From NCBI RefSeq assembly GCF_003813775.1, contig NZ_RPDH01000001.1:1550001-1614000 (forward strand): 64,000 bases of DNA, written 5' to 3'. The translations under genes and the position numbers were made by a program. Below, piece after piece: positions 42,428 through 52,636 of the stretch (positions within the stretch are counted from its first letter, which is position 1; each line of letters starts with the position of its first letter). Origin of the DNA: Chitinophaga lutea. GTDB taxonomy: Bacteria > Bacteroidota > Bacteroidia > Chitinophagales > Chitinophagaceae. A model generated the notes under the pieces. That model ran no database searches. It was not told where the DNA came from and saw only the letters and a program-made list of their open reading frames with translations.

Positions 42428-43932
42428 TTGATCAGCCACATCTCGCCATTGACATCGTCTGTTCCGCCGAACTGCCTTTGCAGCGCGGCTTTCACCTGCT
42501 CGTTATTCGTCTGGTATTCCCGTTGAGGGTACAGCCAGCGTTTCGGGATACGGTCGCCATTGGCGTTACTGGGGCCGATATCGAAAACGGGATGACCGGT
42601 GCGGCGGTACTGGTAATAGGCCTGCCGCCCCGAGTTCATGAAAAAGGCCAGGTATTTCTGCAGCAGGATCTGTTTCAGCCCTTCCGCATTGTTCCCCTTG
42701 TATTGTGCTGCCGGTGTGGCTGCCAGCCAGCTGGTGAACACATCATCGGCAATACCGTAGAAATTCATCGATGCCTTGATGCCTTTTTTATACCAACTGT
42801 CCGCATCACCCGCTATCCAACCACGGTTAACGGCTTCCGCAATGGTAAAGCATACTTCAGCGTACCCAAGCTGAATGCAGGGCTCGCCGTTGCCGGTTGC
42901 CCAGTAACGTTTTTCATTGCCGTAAGATAAATAACCTTTGGCGTTTTGCGAGGACAGGTTGCTCAGTACATCGCCGGTACGGCCGCCTTTGTATGATGAA
43001 AAACGCTTTTCGAAACCGGGAACATTATTGGTTTTGGCCGTGTCTACCGGTTCCGCCACTTCAAACGTGCGCGGGTCGCGGTAGGCGGTCAGCGAATCGA
43101 GATAGGTAGCGCCCATGTTGTTGCGCGCCCTGTCGAAGCCGCGGTTGTATGGGCCGGTGGGATAACGGTTCTCCTGTATATTCCCGTTGAACACCACGCT
43201 GTAGTTGTCCGCATTGCTTTCCGGCAGCGGGTAAGTGGCCGGAGCGCCTACGATGGCGGCGAATTGCTCTTTCACTTTCAGATCGATTTCCCCCGCTTTT
43301 TTACTCATGTTGATCAGCACACGAAGCCGGAAGGCGTTGATCAGCTTGCGCCATTTATTCAGATCGCCGTCGAACATGAAGTCGCCGCTGACTTTATTAC
43401 GCACCGCCGCACCTAAAAAAGTGTTCATGTTCAGCGCCGTGGTATCCAGCTGTTTGAGGCAGTTCACGAAGATCTCTTTCTGTGCATCGTACTTCGGCGT
43501 GAAGTTGTTGTTGCCGGCATTCATGGCTTCCTGCAGCGGCACGTCGCCGAACTTCATGGTCATGTCCATATAGCACCACACTTTCAGGAAGCGGGCGAGG
43601 ATCAGGTACGGCTCGTTTTCATCGCCGCCCAGCCTTCTGGCCTCTTCTTCCATTTTCTGGATGTTGCGCAGCACGCCGTAGCGCATCCCGGTCGACGACC
43701 AGTTGTAACCCTGCGATGCATAATAATCGAAGTTCGACACCCAGAACTGGTTTTCCCGTTGTGCCTGGTCCCAGGGATTTTCTTTCAGATCGATCAGGAT
43801 GCCCGTGAGCAACAGCGCCGGCGGCGACGTGGTCGGTTTGTTGGGGTTGCCCTGCAGGTCGCTGTATTTTTTACAGGCCGGCATCATGCATACGATGCCT
43901 GCGCATATGATAAGCAAAGAAATGAATTTCAT
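42424..43932 (-). CDS. SusD/RagB-like lipoprotein (SusD_2 type)
   Basis: The 502-residue lipoprotein has a signal peptide with MPACKKYSDLQGNPN (Cys20), the start typical of the SusD_2 subgroup (KYxDxQxNPNKP). Other conserved parts are LARFLKVWCYMDMTMKFGDVPLQEA and a C-terminal FMNSGRQAYYQYRRTGHPVF. It pairs with the SusC gene 19 bp upstream. The ligand is unknown; proximity to the phosphonate locus may be chance. Confidence 0.92.
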   Translation of the reverse strand: MKFISLLIICAGIVCMMPACKKYSDLQGNPNKPTTSPPALLLTGILIDLKENPWDQAQRENQFWVSNFDYYASQGYNWSSTGMRYGVLRNIQKMEEEARRLGGDENEPYLILARFLKVWCYMDMTMKFGDVPLQEAMNAGNNNFTPKYDAQKEIFVNCLKQLDTTALNMNTFLGAAVRNKVSGDFMFDGDLNKWRKLINAFRLRVLINMSKKAGEIDLKVKEQFAAIVGAPATYPLPESNADNYSVVFNGNIQENRYPTGPYNRGFDRARNNMGATYLDSLTAYRDPRTFEVAEPVDTAKTNNVPGFEKRFSSYKGGRTGDVLSNLSSQNAKGYLSYGNEKRYWATGNGEPCIQLGYAEVCFTIAEAVNRGWIAGDADSWYKKGIKASMNFYGIADDVFTSWLAATPAAQYKGNNAEGLKQILLQKYLAFFMNSGRQAYYQYRRTGHPVFDIGPSNANGDRIPKRWLYPQREYQTNNEQVKAALQRQFGGTDDVNGEMWLIK

Positions 43933-43951
43933 GATAGTGGTTTTAAACGGA

Positions 43952-46900
43952 TCAGAATACGATGTTGACGTTCAGGCCGAAGCTCTTAACAGAAGGCGTT
44001 TGCAGCGCACTGGCCCCGTCCACGAACTGATCGAGGTCGATGTTTTTATGTTTGGAGAAATACAGCAGGTTGCGCCCTACCAGCGATACGTTGGCCGACT
44101 TGAACGGTGTGCGCTCGAGGGAGCGGGCCGGGATTGTGTAGGTGATCGACAGGTCGCGCAGCTTCATGAAAGTCTGGTCGATGATATTGGATATTTCGGC
44201 GCCCATCACATTGTTAGCCCAGTCCTGGAACGTGGTTTTGTTCGTGTTTTTGGCGAACTCCCTCGTATCGGAAATCACATTACCGTCACCGTCGCGCTTC
44301 AGTTCTCCTTTCGTGATCACAACGCCTTCGCCGATCCAGTGGGGGATGGTTTTTCCGTCGGGCCCGGTAATCGCGTCTTTCTCTCTTTCAGGAGGCGCAG
44401 CGTCCGGATGGCGGCCGCCCTGCCAGAGTTTCTGGTTCACATAGTTGAGCGTTTTGCCGCCGTAGCGCCCGTCAAACATCACCGACAGCCTGAAATTGCC
44501 GTAACTGAACATATTGGAGATACCGCCAAACCAGTCCGGCGTAAAGTACCCCACACGCTTGGGCAGCGGATCTTTCGGCGGTACGCCGTTCTTGCCGTAT
44601 ATGATCTGGCCATCGGGTGAACGCTGGAAGTCGGTGGTATAATAAGCATCTGACCGTTCCCCGATTTTGATATTGCCGAGTTTTTGCTGGCTGCCGTAGA
44701 TTTCTTTCAGGATGGGTTTGTACGTTGACCAGTTGGCCTGTACTTCCCATTTAAACCGTTGTGTTTTTACCGGGGTGGCCGATACCGTCACTTCAAAACC
44801 TTTCCTTTCATATTTCAGTCCGTTGAGTTTTTTGGCGTTGTAGCCTGATGATTCTGACACCGGGTTGTCGAACACCAGCGGGCCGTCGAGACTGCGGAAC
44901 CATGCCGCGTCGATGCCCAGGCGGTTGTTGAGCAGGCGGATATCTGTACCGATTTCAGCGGAACTGCTGAATGCCGGTTTGATGTCTTCATTAAAGATCT
45001 TGTCCGTATAGGTTGCCGACGGCATGCCGTTCCAGCGTGTGCCCAGTGTATAGTTCGCCACGTTGCTGTATACCTCCAGGTCGCCGCCCACGCGCGCATA
45101 AGAGCCGCGCACTTTCCAGAAGGTAATCGCCTTCGGCAGGTCCACCATTTCAGAAATGATGGCGCTGAGCGAAACCGAGGGATAGAAATAAGCGTTGTTT
45201 TTCAGCGGCAGGGTGGAAGATTTGTCCATACGTCCCGTGAGCCCTAAAAAGAGGTACTGGCGGAAAGCGAGGTCCACTGCTCCGTACACGCTGCCCACCT
45301 GCCGGGTGGCAGTGAAGTTGGACGGCCTCTTCGGTTCGCTGGTGTTCTCGAAGTTATACCACATGGGAATCAGCAGATCTCCGGTTTCCCCGTACATGTT
45401 GCGGTAATTGAGCGAACGGAGATTGGCGCCGGCGTTGACAGACAGCTCCAGGTGGCGGCCCAGGTCTTTGTCGTAGGTCAACAGGAGGTCCGTATTGTTT
45501 TCGAAGTTATAGTAGTACCACTCACGATATTTTCCTTTCAGACTGGCTTCATAGGCTCCGGCGGAGTAAGGCAGCTTGTTGTTCTGGAACAGGTTACTGG
45601 TATTGATGTGCGTGCGCAGCATCACGTTCATGTTCTTGAGTGGTTTGTAGTTCAGGGAGGCATAACCGTACACATCGTCTTTATAATATCCGCGCAGCCA
45701 TTCGTTGGCTACAAACCATGGGTTATTATAACGGAAGTACTCGAAGTTGTATTGCTGGATGCCCTCCTTTCCTTTCTGCCAGTAATTTTTGAGGTCCCTC
45801 ACATCGAAGTCCGCCCCGCCCCAGAGGGTGAGATAATAGATGAAACTATTCGGACCATATTCAACGTTCGGATAGTTGGGGGTGTATTGTTTGTTATAGT
45901 TCACATTGGCTTCGAGCCGGAGTTTGTCCGTAAAGTTGATACCGCCCGTCACGTTGAAGTTCGTGATGTTGACATGCGTATTCGGCACCTGCCCGCGCTG
46001 ATAGGTGTGGGAAGCGGAGAAACGGATATCCGTTTTTTCGTTGCGGGAAGAAACGGCCACGTTGGTGGTGGACAAAAATCCGTTCCGCAGGAAATTCTTG
46101 AGGTTGTTGGGGCCGCGGCGCAGCCAGGGAGTGGGGATAGACTTGCCAGAGGAAGGATCTACCGGGCTGTCGAATTGCGGGAGTTCTTTCCATCCGCTTT
46201 TGGTGGTCGGATCTTTCACATTGAATTTCGGCCCCCACTGGTTGTAGTCCACATCGTTCACTCCACCGCCTTTACCGTCGACGAATGCATAGGCGCCATA
46301 GTCACCCGGGCCGTAATCGTTCTGTGTTTCGGGGATGGCGTTGTAGCCCGTTTGCAGCTGGTTGCTGGCGTTGAACTCGATGCGGGTACCGGTGGTGCCG
46401 CGTTTGGTGGAGATCTGGATGGCGCCGTTCTTACCCCTGGAGCCGTACAATGCTGAAGCGGTGGGGCCTTTCAGTACGCTGTACGATTCGATATCGTCGG
46501 GGCTCAGGTTCCATGAATCGGAACTGATGGGTACCCCGTCCACCACGATCAGCGGTTCCACGCCACGGAGGCGGATCACCGGGTTACCGAAAAGGTTCGG
46601 CGAACTGGCGATGAGCAGGCCCGATACCTTGCCGGAAAGCGAATTGATGGCATTCGGCTCCCTGGCTTTCACCAGTTCCGCGCCTTTTACTTCCTGCACC
46701 GAATAACCCACGGCTTTCTTCTCTTTTTTGATACCGAGTGCGGTAACCACCACCTCGTTGAGCGCTTTTTTATCCTGCGCCAGTATGATGGTGAATTCCT
46801 GGCGGCCGTCCGTGGTCAGTTCCTGGGGAACAAATCCCAGCGAGGAGATCTGCAAAACCGCGCCGGTGGGCACAGAGAGGGAGAAGCCCCCTTTACCGTC

Positions 46901-47080
46901 GGTGGCCGTACCGGTGGCAGCTCCTTTTACTTTGATGGTGGCGCCGGGTACCGGCTGCTGATCTTCAGTCAGAACTTTACCTGAAAGCTGCCGCTGGGCC
47001 AGCGCATGCAGGCAGGGGAACAGGAAAGCCAGCAGTAGCATCAGCGCCGCCTTCCGGGGTGGTTGTAAAATGTGTTGCAT
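43952..47080 (-). CDS. SusC/RagA TonB-linked outer-membrane protein
   Basis: This SusC-type transporter of about 1042 residues has a signal peptide (cleavage after ALAQ), a CarboxypepD_reg-like domain (LSGKVLTEDQQPVPGATI), the plug (NEVVVTALGIKKEKKAVGYS, GVEPLIVVDGVPI) and a barrel ending in LNVNIVF. It lacks an STN domain, so it should not signal through FecR, in contrast to the SusC at 21612. The start at 47080 is chosen because the -7 element at 47141-47134 overlaps the more upstream ATG at 47140. Confidence 0.93.
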   Translation of the reverse strand: MQHILQPPRKAALMLLLAFLFPCLHALAQRQLSGKVLTEDQQPVPGATIKVKGAATGTATDGKGGFSLSVPTGAVLQISSLGFVPQELTTDGRQEFTIILAQDKKALNEVVVTALGIKKEKKAVGYSVQEVKGAELVKAREPNAINSLSGKVSGLLIASSPNLFGNPVIRLRGVEPLIVVDGVPISSDSWNLSPDDIESYSVLKGPTASALYGSRGKNGAIQISTKRGTTGTRIEFNASNQLQTGYNAIPETQNDYGPGDYGAYAFVDGKGGGVNDVDYNQWGPKFNVKDPTTKSGWKELPQFDSPVDPSSGKSIPTPWLRRGPNNLKNFLRNGFLSTTNVAVSSRNEKTDIRFSASHTYQRGQVPNTHVNITNFNVTGGINFTDKLRLEANVNYNKQYTPNYPNVEYGPNSFIYYLTLWGGADFDVRDLKNYWQKGKEGIQQYNFEYFRYNNPWFVANEWLRGYYKDDVYGYASLNYKPLKNMNVMLRTHINTSNLFQNNKLPYSAGAYEASLKGKYREWYYYNFENNTDLLLTYDKDLGRHLELSVNAGANLRSLNYRNMYGETGDLLIPMWYNFENTSEPKRPSNFTATRQVGSVYGAVDLAFRQYLFLGLTGRMDKSSTLPLKNNAYFYPSVSLSAIISEMVDLPKAITFWKVRGSYARVGGDLEVYSNVANYTLGTRWNGMPSATYTDKIFNEDIKPAFSSSAEIGTDIRLLNNRLGIDAAWFRSLDGPLVFDNPVSESSGYNAKKLNGLKYERKGFEVTVSATPVKTQRFKWEVQANWSTYKPILKEIYGSQQKLGNIKIGERSDAYYTTDFQRSPDGQIIYGKNGVPPKDPLPKRVGYFTPDWFGGISNMFSYGNFRLSVMFDGRYGGKTLNYVNQKLWQGGRHPDAAPPEREKDAITGPDGKTIPHWIGEGVVITKGELKRDGDGNVISDTREFAKNTNKTTFQDWANNVMGAEISNIIDQTFMKLRDLSITYTIPARSLERTPFKSANVSLVGRNLLYFSKHKNIDLDQFVDGASALQTPSVKSFGLNVNIVF

Positions 47081-47133
47081 AAGGAACGTTGTTAGGTTGA
47101 TGTATTTTGACAGATTTGATAGCCAATCCGGTG

Positions 47134-47141
47134 CAAACATA
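47134..47141 (-). promoter_or_regulatory. -7 promoter element of the second susCD operon
   Basis: On the minus strand TATGTTTG matches TAnnTTTG, 53 bp upstream of the chosen start at 47080. Confidence 0.5.
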
Positions 47142-47407
47142 TTGTCCTAATACGACCAAAATGTTAAGTCTTACTAAATTAACAGTATATAAATATTAAA
47201 ATAATAATTCCTTAACATTGCCAGAAAGTTTCATGAAAATAAAGCAGCGATCTTCGTACAAACAATAAAAGGTTGCCTACAGTATTGAATTTATGAGTTT
47301 TTTCCGAACTTTTCCCGCTCAAAAGCAGATAAGTTAAAAGAATTTTATAATTTACAAATATTAAACAATATTAGTCAACCAGGTTTGTAATACTAAACAC
47401 CGCGTCA
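47142..47407. other. AT-rich divergent regulatory gap
   Basis: This AT-rich stretch separates the minus-strand susCD operon from the plus-strand phosphonate genes. At 47345-47375 it contains AATATT-AAAC-AATATTAG and ATTTACAAA, which partly resemble sequence around the phnA operator (CTAATATT, ATTTACAAA at 52681-52689). No gene or clear terminator is seen. Confidence 0.4.
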
Positions 47408-48745
47408 GTGAGATTTATTACGAAAAAATTGCAGCAGCCTTCGGGGTTATTCTTTATTGCCTGGTGCCTGACCGCCTCCTTCGGCACGTATTTTTGCATG
47501 TACGCCTTCCGCAAGCCATTTAACACGGGACTGTATGCCGACCTCTATTTATGGGGACTCGGCTACAAAACCATCCTGCTCATTGCCCAGGTGCTGGGTT
47601 ACATGGTGTCCAAGTTTGCCGGTATTAAAGTCATCTCCGAACTGAAACCCTCGCAAAGAATCCCGCTGATCGCGGGCCTGATCGTTTTCTCAGAGCTAGC
47701 GCTGCTGGGGTTCGGCCTGGTACCCTTTCCCTACAACTTCGTTTTCCTGTTTTTCAACGGCCTGCCGCTGGGAATGGTATGGGGCGTGATCTTCAGTTTC
47801 CTCGAAGGCCGGCGGTTTACCGAACTGCTCGGCATGGGCCTTAGCATCAGCATCATCGCCGCTTCCGGTATTTTAAAAACCATCTACTTCGAAGTACAAG
47901 GCATGTTGCCCTTTATCACCGAATTCTGGATGCCTTTCAGCATCGGACTGCTTTTCCTTCCGCTGTTCTTTCTTTTTATCTGGATGCTGTCCGTAATACC
48001 CGCACCGTCCGAAACGGACGTATTACTGCGGGCGGAACGGGTGCCGATGACGCCTGCCGATAAAACGACCATCATCCGTCAGTATGGGCCGGGGCTGCTG
48101 TGCATCGTGCTGATCTATTGCCTGCTGACCACCATGCGCGACTTCCGCGACAATTTTTCCGTGGAAATATGGAATGAAATATCCGGCAAACACTGGCATA
48201 AGAATGTGCTGGCGCAAACGGAACTGATCAGCACCGTCATCGTAATCGTGTGCGTGGGGTCCCTCTCCCTCATCCGCAACAACATCCGTGGCCTGCGGGC
48301 CACGCAGGCGCTGATGGCGGGCGGCCTGCTGCTCACCGGCGGCAGTTCGCTACTGTTCAGCCAGCAGGTGATCGGCCCCTACACCTGGATGCTGACGCTG
48401 GGCACAGGATTGTTCCTTGCCTACATCCCCATCCAGATGGCCATTTTCGAAAGGCTCATCGCCCTCTTCAAAATGAAAGCCAACGCCGGCTTTTTTGTAT
48501 ATGCCTGCGATGCCACAGGCTACCTGGGCAGCGTGGGACTGATGCTGTACCGTGAATTTTTCATGAAAGACCTGCGCTGGAGCAAAGTGCTGATGCAGTT
48601 CAGCTATGTGCTTTGCTTCGCCAGCCTGGGACTGCTGCTGCTGTCCGTGATCTTCTTTAACCGCAAACAGGGTATCCTGCGGCGCCTTCAGCATCAACAG
48701 CAGCCCACCCCTCCGGCAGGATTGCAAAACATTACCGCATATTGA
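47408..48745 (+). CDS. DUF5690 MFS-type transporter, probably for aminoethylphosphonate
   Basis: The 445-residue membrane protein has 12 predicted segments with an MFS-like layout (FGTYFCMYAFRKPFNTGLY in the first loop). DUF5690 members are typically encoded beside phosphonate genes. Translation starts with GTG at 47408; the next methionine (MYAFRKPF) is about 30 residues in, inside the first membrane region. Its stop lies 5 bp before the phnW start, so both form one operon. Import of 2-aminoethylphosphonate is inferred from context. Confidence 0.8.
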   Translation: MRFITKKLQQPSGLFFIAWCLTASFGTYFCMYAFRKPFNTGLYADLYLWGLGYKTILLIAQVLGYMVSKFAGIKVISELKPSQRIPLIAGLIVFSELALLGFGLVPFPYNFVFLFFNGLPLGMVWGVIFSFLEGRRFTELLGMGLSISIIAASGILKTIYFEVQGMLPFITEFWMPFSIGLLFLPLFFLFIWMLSVIPAPSETDVLLRAERVPMTPADKTTIIRQYGPGLLCIVLIYCLLTTMRDFRDNFSVEIWNEISGKHWHKNVLAQTELISTVIVIVCVGSLSLIRNNIRGLRATQALMAGGLLLTGGSSLLFSQQVIGPYTWMLTLGTGLFLAYIPIQMAIFERLIALFKMKANAGFFVYACDATGYLGSVGLMLYREFFMKDLRWSKVLMQFSYVLCFASLGLLLLSVIFFNRKQGILRRLQHQQQPTPPAGLQNITAY

Positions 48746-48750
48746 ATAAA

Positions 48751-49863
48751 ATGATGAAGAAGTTATTATTTACACCCGGCCCGCTCTCCACATCCCGCAC
48801 GGTCAAAGAAGCCGCGCTGGAAGACATGGGCTCACGCGATGAAGCATTTATCAGCACCATCCGTTACATCCGGGAAGAGCTGCTGCAACTCGGCCACGTT
48901 TCGAAAGCCGAAGGCTATGAAACCGTGATCATACAGGGCTCGGGCACCTTCGGGGTGGAAAGCGTGATCAGCAGCGCCATCGGCGAAAACGACCGCCTGC
49001 TCATCCTCAGCAATGGCGCTTATGGAGAGCGCATCGTAAAAATGGCCGCCGTGCACCGCCTGGCGCACGATGTGATCCGGTTTGACGAAGACACCATCAC
49101 AGCACCTGCCGCGGTGGAAGCGTTTTTACAACAGCACCCCGGCATTACGCACGTGGCCTGCATCCACAGCGAAACCACTACCGGGCTCTTTAATCCCATC
49201 GAGGACATTGGGGCCATTTGCGCCGCACACGGCAAAACATTCATCGTGGATGCCATGAGCAGTTTCGGCGGAGTCGACATCCACATCAAAAACTGTCACA
49301 TCCAATACCTCGTTTCATCGTCCAACAAGTGCATCGAAGGCATACCAGGCTTCGCATTCGTGATCGCCGAGCGCCGGGCGCTGGAACGAACAAAAGGGCA
49401 GGCACGTACCCTCAGCCTCGACCTGTACGAACAATGGCATGGCCTGGAAACGAGCGGCCAGTTCCGGTTCACACCACCTACTCTGAGCATGATGGCCTTC
49501 CAGCAGGCGCTGCGTGAATTGCAGGAAGAAGGCGGCATCAAAGCCCGGGAGCAGCGCTACAAAACCAACAAGGCACTACTCGACAGCGGGATGGCCGCGC
49601 TCGGTTTCCGGCAATACCTCCGCCCGGACATCCAGGGGCATATCATCACTTCATTTTTGTACCCCGATGACCCGGCCTTTGATTTTGGGCAATTTTACCA
49701 GAAGCTCAGCGACCGCAACTTCGTGATCTATCCCGGCAAACTCAGCAAAACCAATGCTTTCCGGATAGGGAACATCGGCCAGATTTTCCCGGACGATGTG
49801 AAGGCACTGGTAAAAGCCATCGGCGAGATCATGCAGGAAACGACACCCCCCGTTCAACCATAA
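48751..49863 (+). CDS. phnW: 2-aminoethylphosphonate-pyruvate transaminase PhnW
   Basis: PhnW transfers the amino group of 2-aminoethylphosphonate to pyruvate, giving phosphonoacetaldehyde and alanine. The 370-residue product is a class-V PLP transaminase with the N-terminal LLFTPGPLSTSRTVKEA, SETTTGLFNPI, cofactor Asp in VDAMSSFGG and PLP lysine Lys193 in SSSNKCIEG. The ATG at 48751 is preferred over a TTG at 48742 that overlaps the upstream stop; 48754 is also possible. phnY and phnA lie convergently downstream and complete the pathway. Confidence 0.95.
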   Translation: MMKKLLFTPGPLSTSRTVKEAALEDMGSRDEAFISTIRYIREELLQLGHVSKAEGYETVIIQGSGTFGVESVISSAIGENDRLLILSNGAYGERIVKMAAVHRLAHDVIRFDEDTITAPAAVEAFLQQHPGITHVACIHSETTTGLFNPIEDIGAICAAHGKTFIVDAMSSFGGVDIHIKNCHIQYLVSSSNKCIEGIPGFAFVIAERRALERTKGQARTLSLDLYEQWHGLETSGQFRFTPPTLSMMAFQQALRELQEEGGIKAREQRYKTNKALLDSGMAALGFRQYLRPDIQGHIITSFLYPDDPAFDFGQFYQKLSDRNFVIYPGKLSKTNAFRIGNIGQIFPDDVKALVKAIGEIMQETTPPVQP

Positions 49864-49888
49864 CAACACATTCATAACAAAACAACAA

Positions 49889-49921
49889 GGCCGGCAATTT
49901 TCATTGCCGGCCCGTTTTTTA
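49889..49921. terminator. Terminator between convergent phnW and phnY
   Basis: GGCCGGCAA / TTGCCGGCC stem with a short loop, then CGTTTTTT. It stops the plus-strand transcript and probably the minus-strand one as well. Confidence 0.85.
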
Positions 49922-49937
49922 TCACAAAGAGTAGCGC

Positions 49938-51380
49938 CTACCAGGGCAGGGAGAATGTTTTCACGTAGGTAAAACATTTCATCGCCTCAATCACCCCTTC
50001 TTTTATACCTAAACCGGAATCTTTAACCCCCCCGAACGGAGAATTCTCAATGCGGTAACCGGGCACCTCGTTGATGTTCACGGTACCCATCCGCAAATGC
50101 TTCACGGCATAAATCGCCTTTTCCATATCGCGCGTCACAATCCCCGACGACAGCCCGAAAGCCGTGCTATTAGCAAGCTGTATCGCATCTTCCAGATCTT
50201 TCACTTTCATTACGGGCGCCAGCGGTCCGAATGACTCCTGCACCACCATCTGCGCGTCGCGCGGCACATCCACGATCACGGTCGGCTCCAGCAGCGCCCC
50301 TTCGCGCCGGCCGCCCTGCAATACGCGGGCGCCTGCGGCTACGGCTTTTTTTACCACGTCTTCCAGATAGATCGCAGCCGGTTCATCGATCACCGTACCT
50401 ACCCGCGTATCGGCATGCGCCGGGTCGCCGCACACATATTCTTTGGTGCGCTCCACGAGGCGTTGCACAAATTCGTCGTGTATGCTTTCCTGCACCAGGA
50501 TGCGCTTCACCGCGGTGCAGCGCTGGCCGGAGTTCCGGTAAGCGCCTTCGGCAGCGAGTGTAACCGCCAGCTCCATATCCGCATCTTCGAGGATGATCAG
50601 CGGATCGTTGCCACCCAGTTCCAGTATCACTTTTTTGTATCCCGCCTCTTGCGCGATGTGCTTGCCCACCGCCACACTGCCGGTAAACGACACCAGTTCC
50701 ACGCGCGGATCTTTCACGAGCACTTCGGCCACTTCTTTCGTTGGGCCGAGCAGCACGCTCAGCATGTAATGCGGCAGGCCCGCTTCGTAGAGCAGTTCCG
50801 CCAGGCGGATAGCCGTGAGCGGTGTTTTTTCGGACGGTTTTAAAATCACCGGCGTGCCGGAAGCAATAGCCGGTGCGATTTTATGCGCCACCTGGTTAAG
50901 TGGATGATTGAACGGCGTGATGGCCACGGCGAGTTGCAGGGGCTCACGGAGCGTGAATATTTTTCGTGCTTTTCCCTGCGGGGAGATGTCGCACGAAAAA
51001 ATCTGCCCATCGTCCTTGAGCGCTTCCAGCGCGGCAAAGTGCAGCACGTCCCTTGCACGCCCCACCTCGTAGCGGGTTTCGCGCAGGCACAGGCCGGACT
51101 CTGCAGTGATCAGCTGCGCAAATTCTTCCTTGCGGGCCTCGAGCAGTTGCCGGGTCTTGTCGAGGATAGCAAAGCGGTCGTACCTCGACAGTTTCGCGCC
51201 GCCTTTGAGCGCCGCAGTAATGGCCGCTTCAGTATGCTCCCGGCCGGCAAGGGTAACGGTACCGGCCACACGGTCATCATAGGGACTTTTAACAACCAGC
51301 TTTTCCCCGGACTGGACCGGTTCGCCGGCGATATACCCGGTGAGCGCCAGGGCGCTGCCGGAAACAAGCGTTTCTATCAT
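49938..51380 (-). CDS. phnY: Phosphonoacetaldehyde dehydrogenase PhnY
   Basis: This 480-residue NAD-dependent aldehyde dehydrogenase oxidises phosphonoacetaldehyde to phosphonoacetate. Family residues are visible: Asn158 (TPFNHP), Glu254 (LELGGNDP) and catalytic Cys288 (GQRCTAVKR). NAD-binding FTGSVAVGK is at 232-240. The assignment over other aldehyde dehydrogenases rests on the linked phosphonoacetate hydrolase gene 8 bp upstream and PhnW. It is the second gene of a phnA-phnY operon. Confidence 0.92.
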   Translation of the reverse strand: MIETLVSGSALALTGYIAGEPVQSGEKLVVKSPYDDRVAGTVTLAGREHTEAAITAALKGGAKLSRYDRFAILDKTRQLLEARKEEFAQLITAESGLCLRETRYEVGRARDVLHFAALEALKDDGQIFSCDISPQGKARKIFTLREPLQLAVAITPFNHPLNQVAHKIAPAIASGTPVILKPSEKTPLTAIRLAELLYEAGLPHYMLSVLLGPTKEVAEVLVKDPRVELVSFTGSVAVGKHIAQEAGYKKVILELGGNDPLIILEDADMELAVTLAAEGAYRNSGQRCTAVKRILVQESIHDEFVQRLVERTKEYVCGDPAHADTRVGTVIDEPAAIYLEDVVKKAVAAGARVLQGGRREGALLEPTVIVDVPRDAQMVVQESFGPLAPVMKVKDLEDAIQLANSTAFGLSSGIVTRDMEKAIYAVKHLRMGTVNINEVPGYRIENSPFGGVKDSGLGIKEGVIEAMKCFTYVKTFSLPW

Positions 51381-51388
51381 AAAACAAC

Positions 51389-52633
51389 TCAGTTAAAGTA
51401 TGTACCATTCACGGTGAAATCAAATACGTCGAAGTTGCGCGGGTCGCCGGCGGCTTTGCCTTTATATTCGGCGCGCAACGGGTGCGAAATCAGCAGGGGC
51501 ACCATTTCTTCGTAACGGCCGCCGTGAGAGCGAAGGCCGCTGTCGAGCGCGGAAAGGTCGTGGTGCGCCGGAGTACGGCCCACTACCACGTCGCGCGCGC
51601 TGAGTACCACCAGGTCGCCGATGCGGTCTTCCGGCTGCTCCAGCAGATGTACCGCCATGGCTTTATTGTGCACTTCCGTGATGCCAGGCTGTTGCTGCAG
51701 CCAGGCCGCCACATCAGCCTCATCGGCCCCTTCCGGCAAATGCACCGCCACATAGGAACCCAGTGCACCGTGGTGTTTCACATAAGGATCGGTGATGGGG
51801 CAGATTACCCGGAACCCTTCGCCGAACTGTGCGGTAAGCATGGTTTCGATGAAAAGCACATTGGGGGAGCCGTCTGCTTTCTGTTTGGCGTTCATGCCAT
51901 GGTCCGCCGTAGCGCCTACCACTGTGCCCTGGGCCAGCAGGCGGCCCAGCTCATGGTCTATAGCCTCGTAGAACGCCAGTGAAGGCTCGTCTTCGGGCGC
52001 ATAGGTATGCTGCATATAATCGGTGAGTGAGAGGTACAGGAAATCGGCCATGCCTTTTTCGATCATCGCTACCCCTGCCCGCAGTACGAACAGGCTCGCG
52101 TCGGCGCTGTAAATGGCCGGCGTGGGGAGGCCCAGCACTTCTTCCACATTGCCGATGCCATGCGTGGCCACCTGGGCCTGATTGGCTTTTTCGGCGGAAA
52201 AGGCGATGCCGTTCATTTTATGGCTGAGGATGTCGCGGAGCTTTTCTTTGGCCGTAACCACCGCCACCTTGCGGCCGGCGTTGGCTGCGGCGGCCAGGAT
52301 GGTTTCCGCCCGCAGGTATTCGCTGGAATTCATCATCACTTCTTCACCGCGGCGGGTATCGAAGAAAAAGTTCCCGCAGATACCGTGTACTGCCGGGGTG
52401 ACGCCCGTTACGATCGAAGAGTTGTTGACGTTGGTGAACGACGGCAGCGCCCCTCTGACCATGCCGCGGTAGCCGGCCTGGGTCATCTTTTTGAGGTTCG
52501 GCATGCGATCGCGGGCCATCGTGGCGTCGAGATACTCATCTGCCGACCCATCGAGGCAAATCACCACTACCGGGCGGGCCGGAGGGCTGTAAGTTTTGTT
52601 ATTGACGGTGAATGAAGTGGTGGAAATAGACAT
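51389..52633 (-). CDS. phnA: Phosphonoacetate hydrolase PhnA
   Basis: PhnA cleaves the C-P bond of phosphonoacetate to acetate and phosphate. The 414-residue enzyme has the alkaline-phosphatase-superfamily fold with metal Asp28 (VICLDGSADEY), nucleophile Thr67 (PSFTNVNNSSIVTG) and further metal ligands in LTDYMQHTYAP, ATADHGMN and APAHHDLSALDSG-like sequence. It opens the minus-strand phnA-phnY operon, behind a 45-bp dyad with a -7 box. Together with PhnW and PhnY it allows growth on aminoethylphosphonate as P, N and possibly C source. Confidence 0.95.
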   Translation of the reverse strand: MSISTTSFTVNNKTYSPPARPVVVICLDGSADEYLDATMARDRMPNLKKMTQAGYRGMVRGALPSFTNVNNSSIVTGVTPAVHGICGNFFFDTRRGEEVMMNSSEYLRAETILAAAANAGRKVAVVTAKEKLRDILSHKMNGIAFSAEKANQAQVATHGIGNVEEVLGLPTPAIYSADASLFVLRAGVAMIEKGMADFLYLSLTDYMQHTYAPEDEPSLAFYEAIDHELGRLLAQGTVVGATADHGMNAKQKADGSPNVLFIETMLTAQFGEGFRVICPITDPYVKHHGALGSYVAVHLPEGADEADVAAWLQQQPGITEVHNKAMAVHLLEQPEDRIGDLVVLSARDVVVGRTPAHHDLSALDSGLRSHGGRYEEMVPLLISHPLRAEYKGKAAGDPRNFDVFDFTVNGTYFN

Positions 52634-52636
52634 GGG

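Noticed and set aside
42424..47080. SusCD pair as a proven part of the phosphonate locus
   Set aside because: Only adjacency and a shared divergent gap support it; no common operator is clear enough to claim co-regulation.
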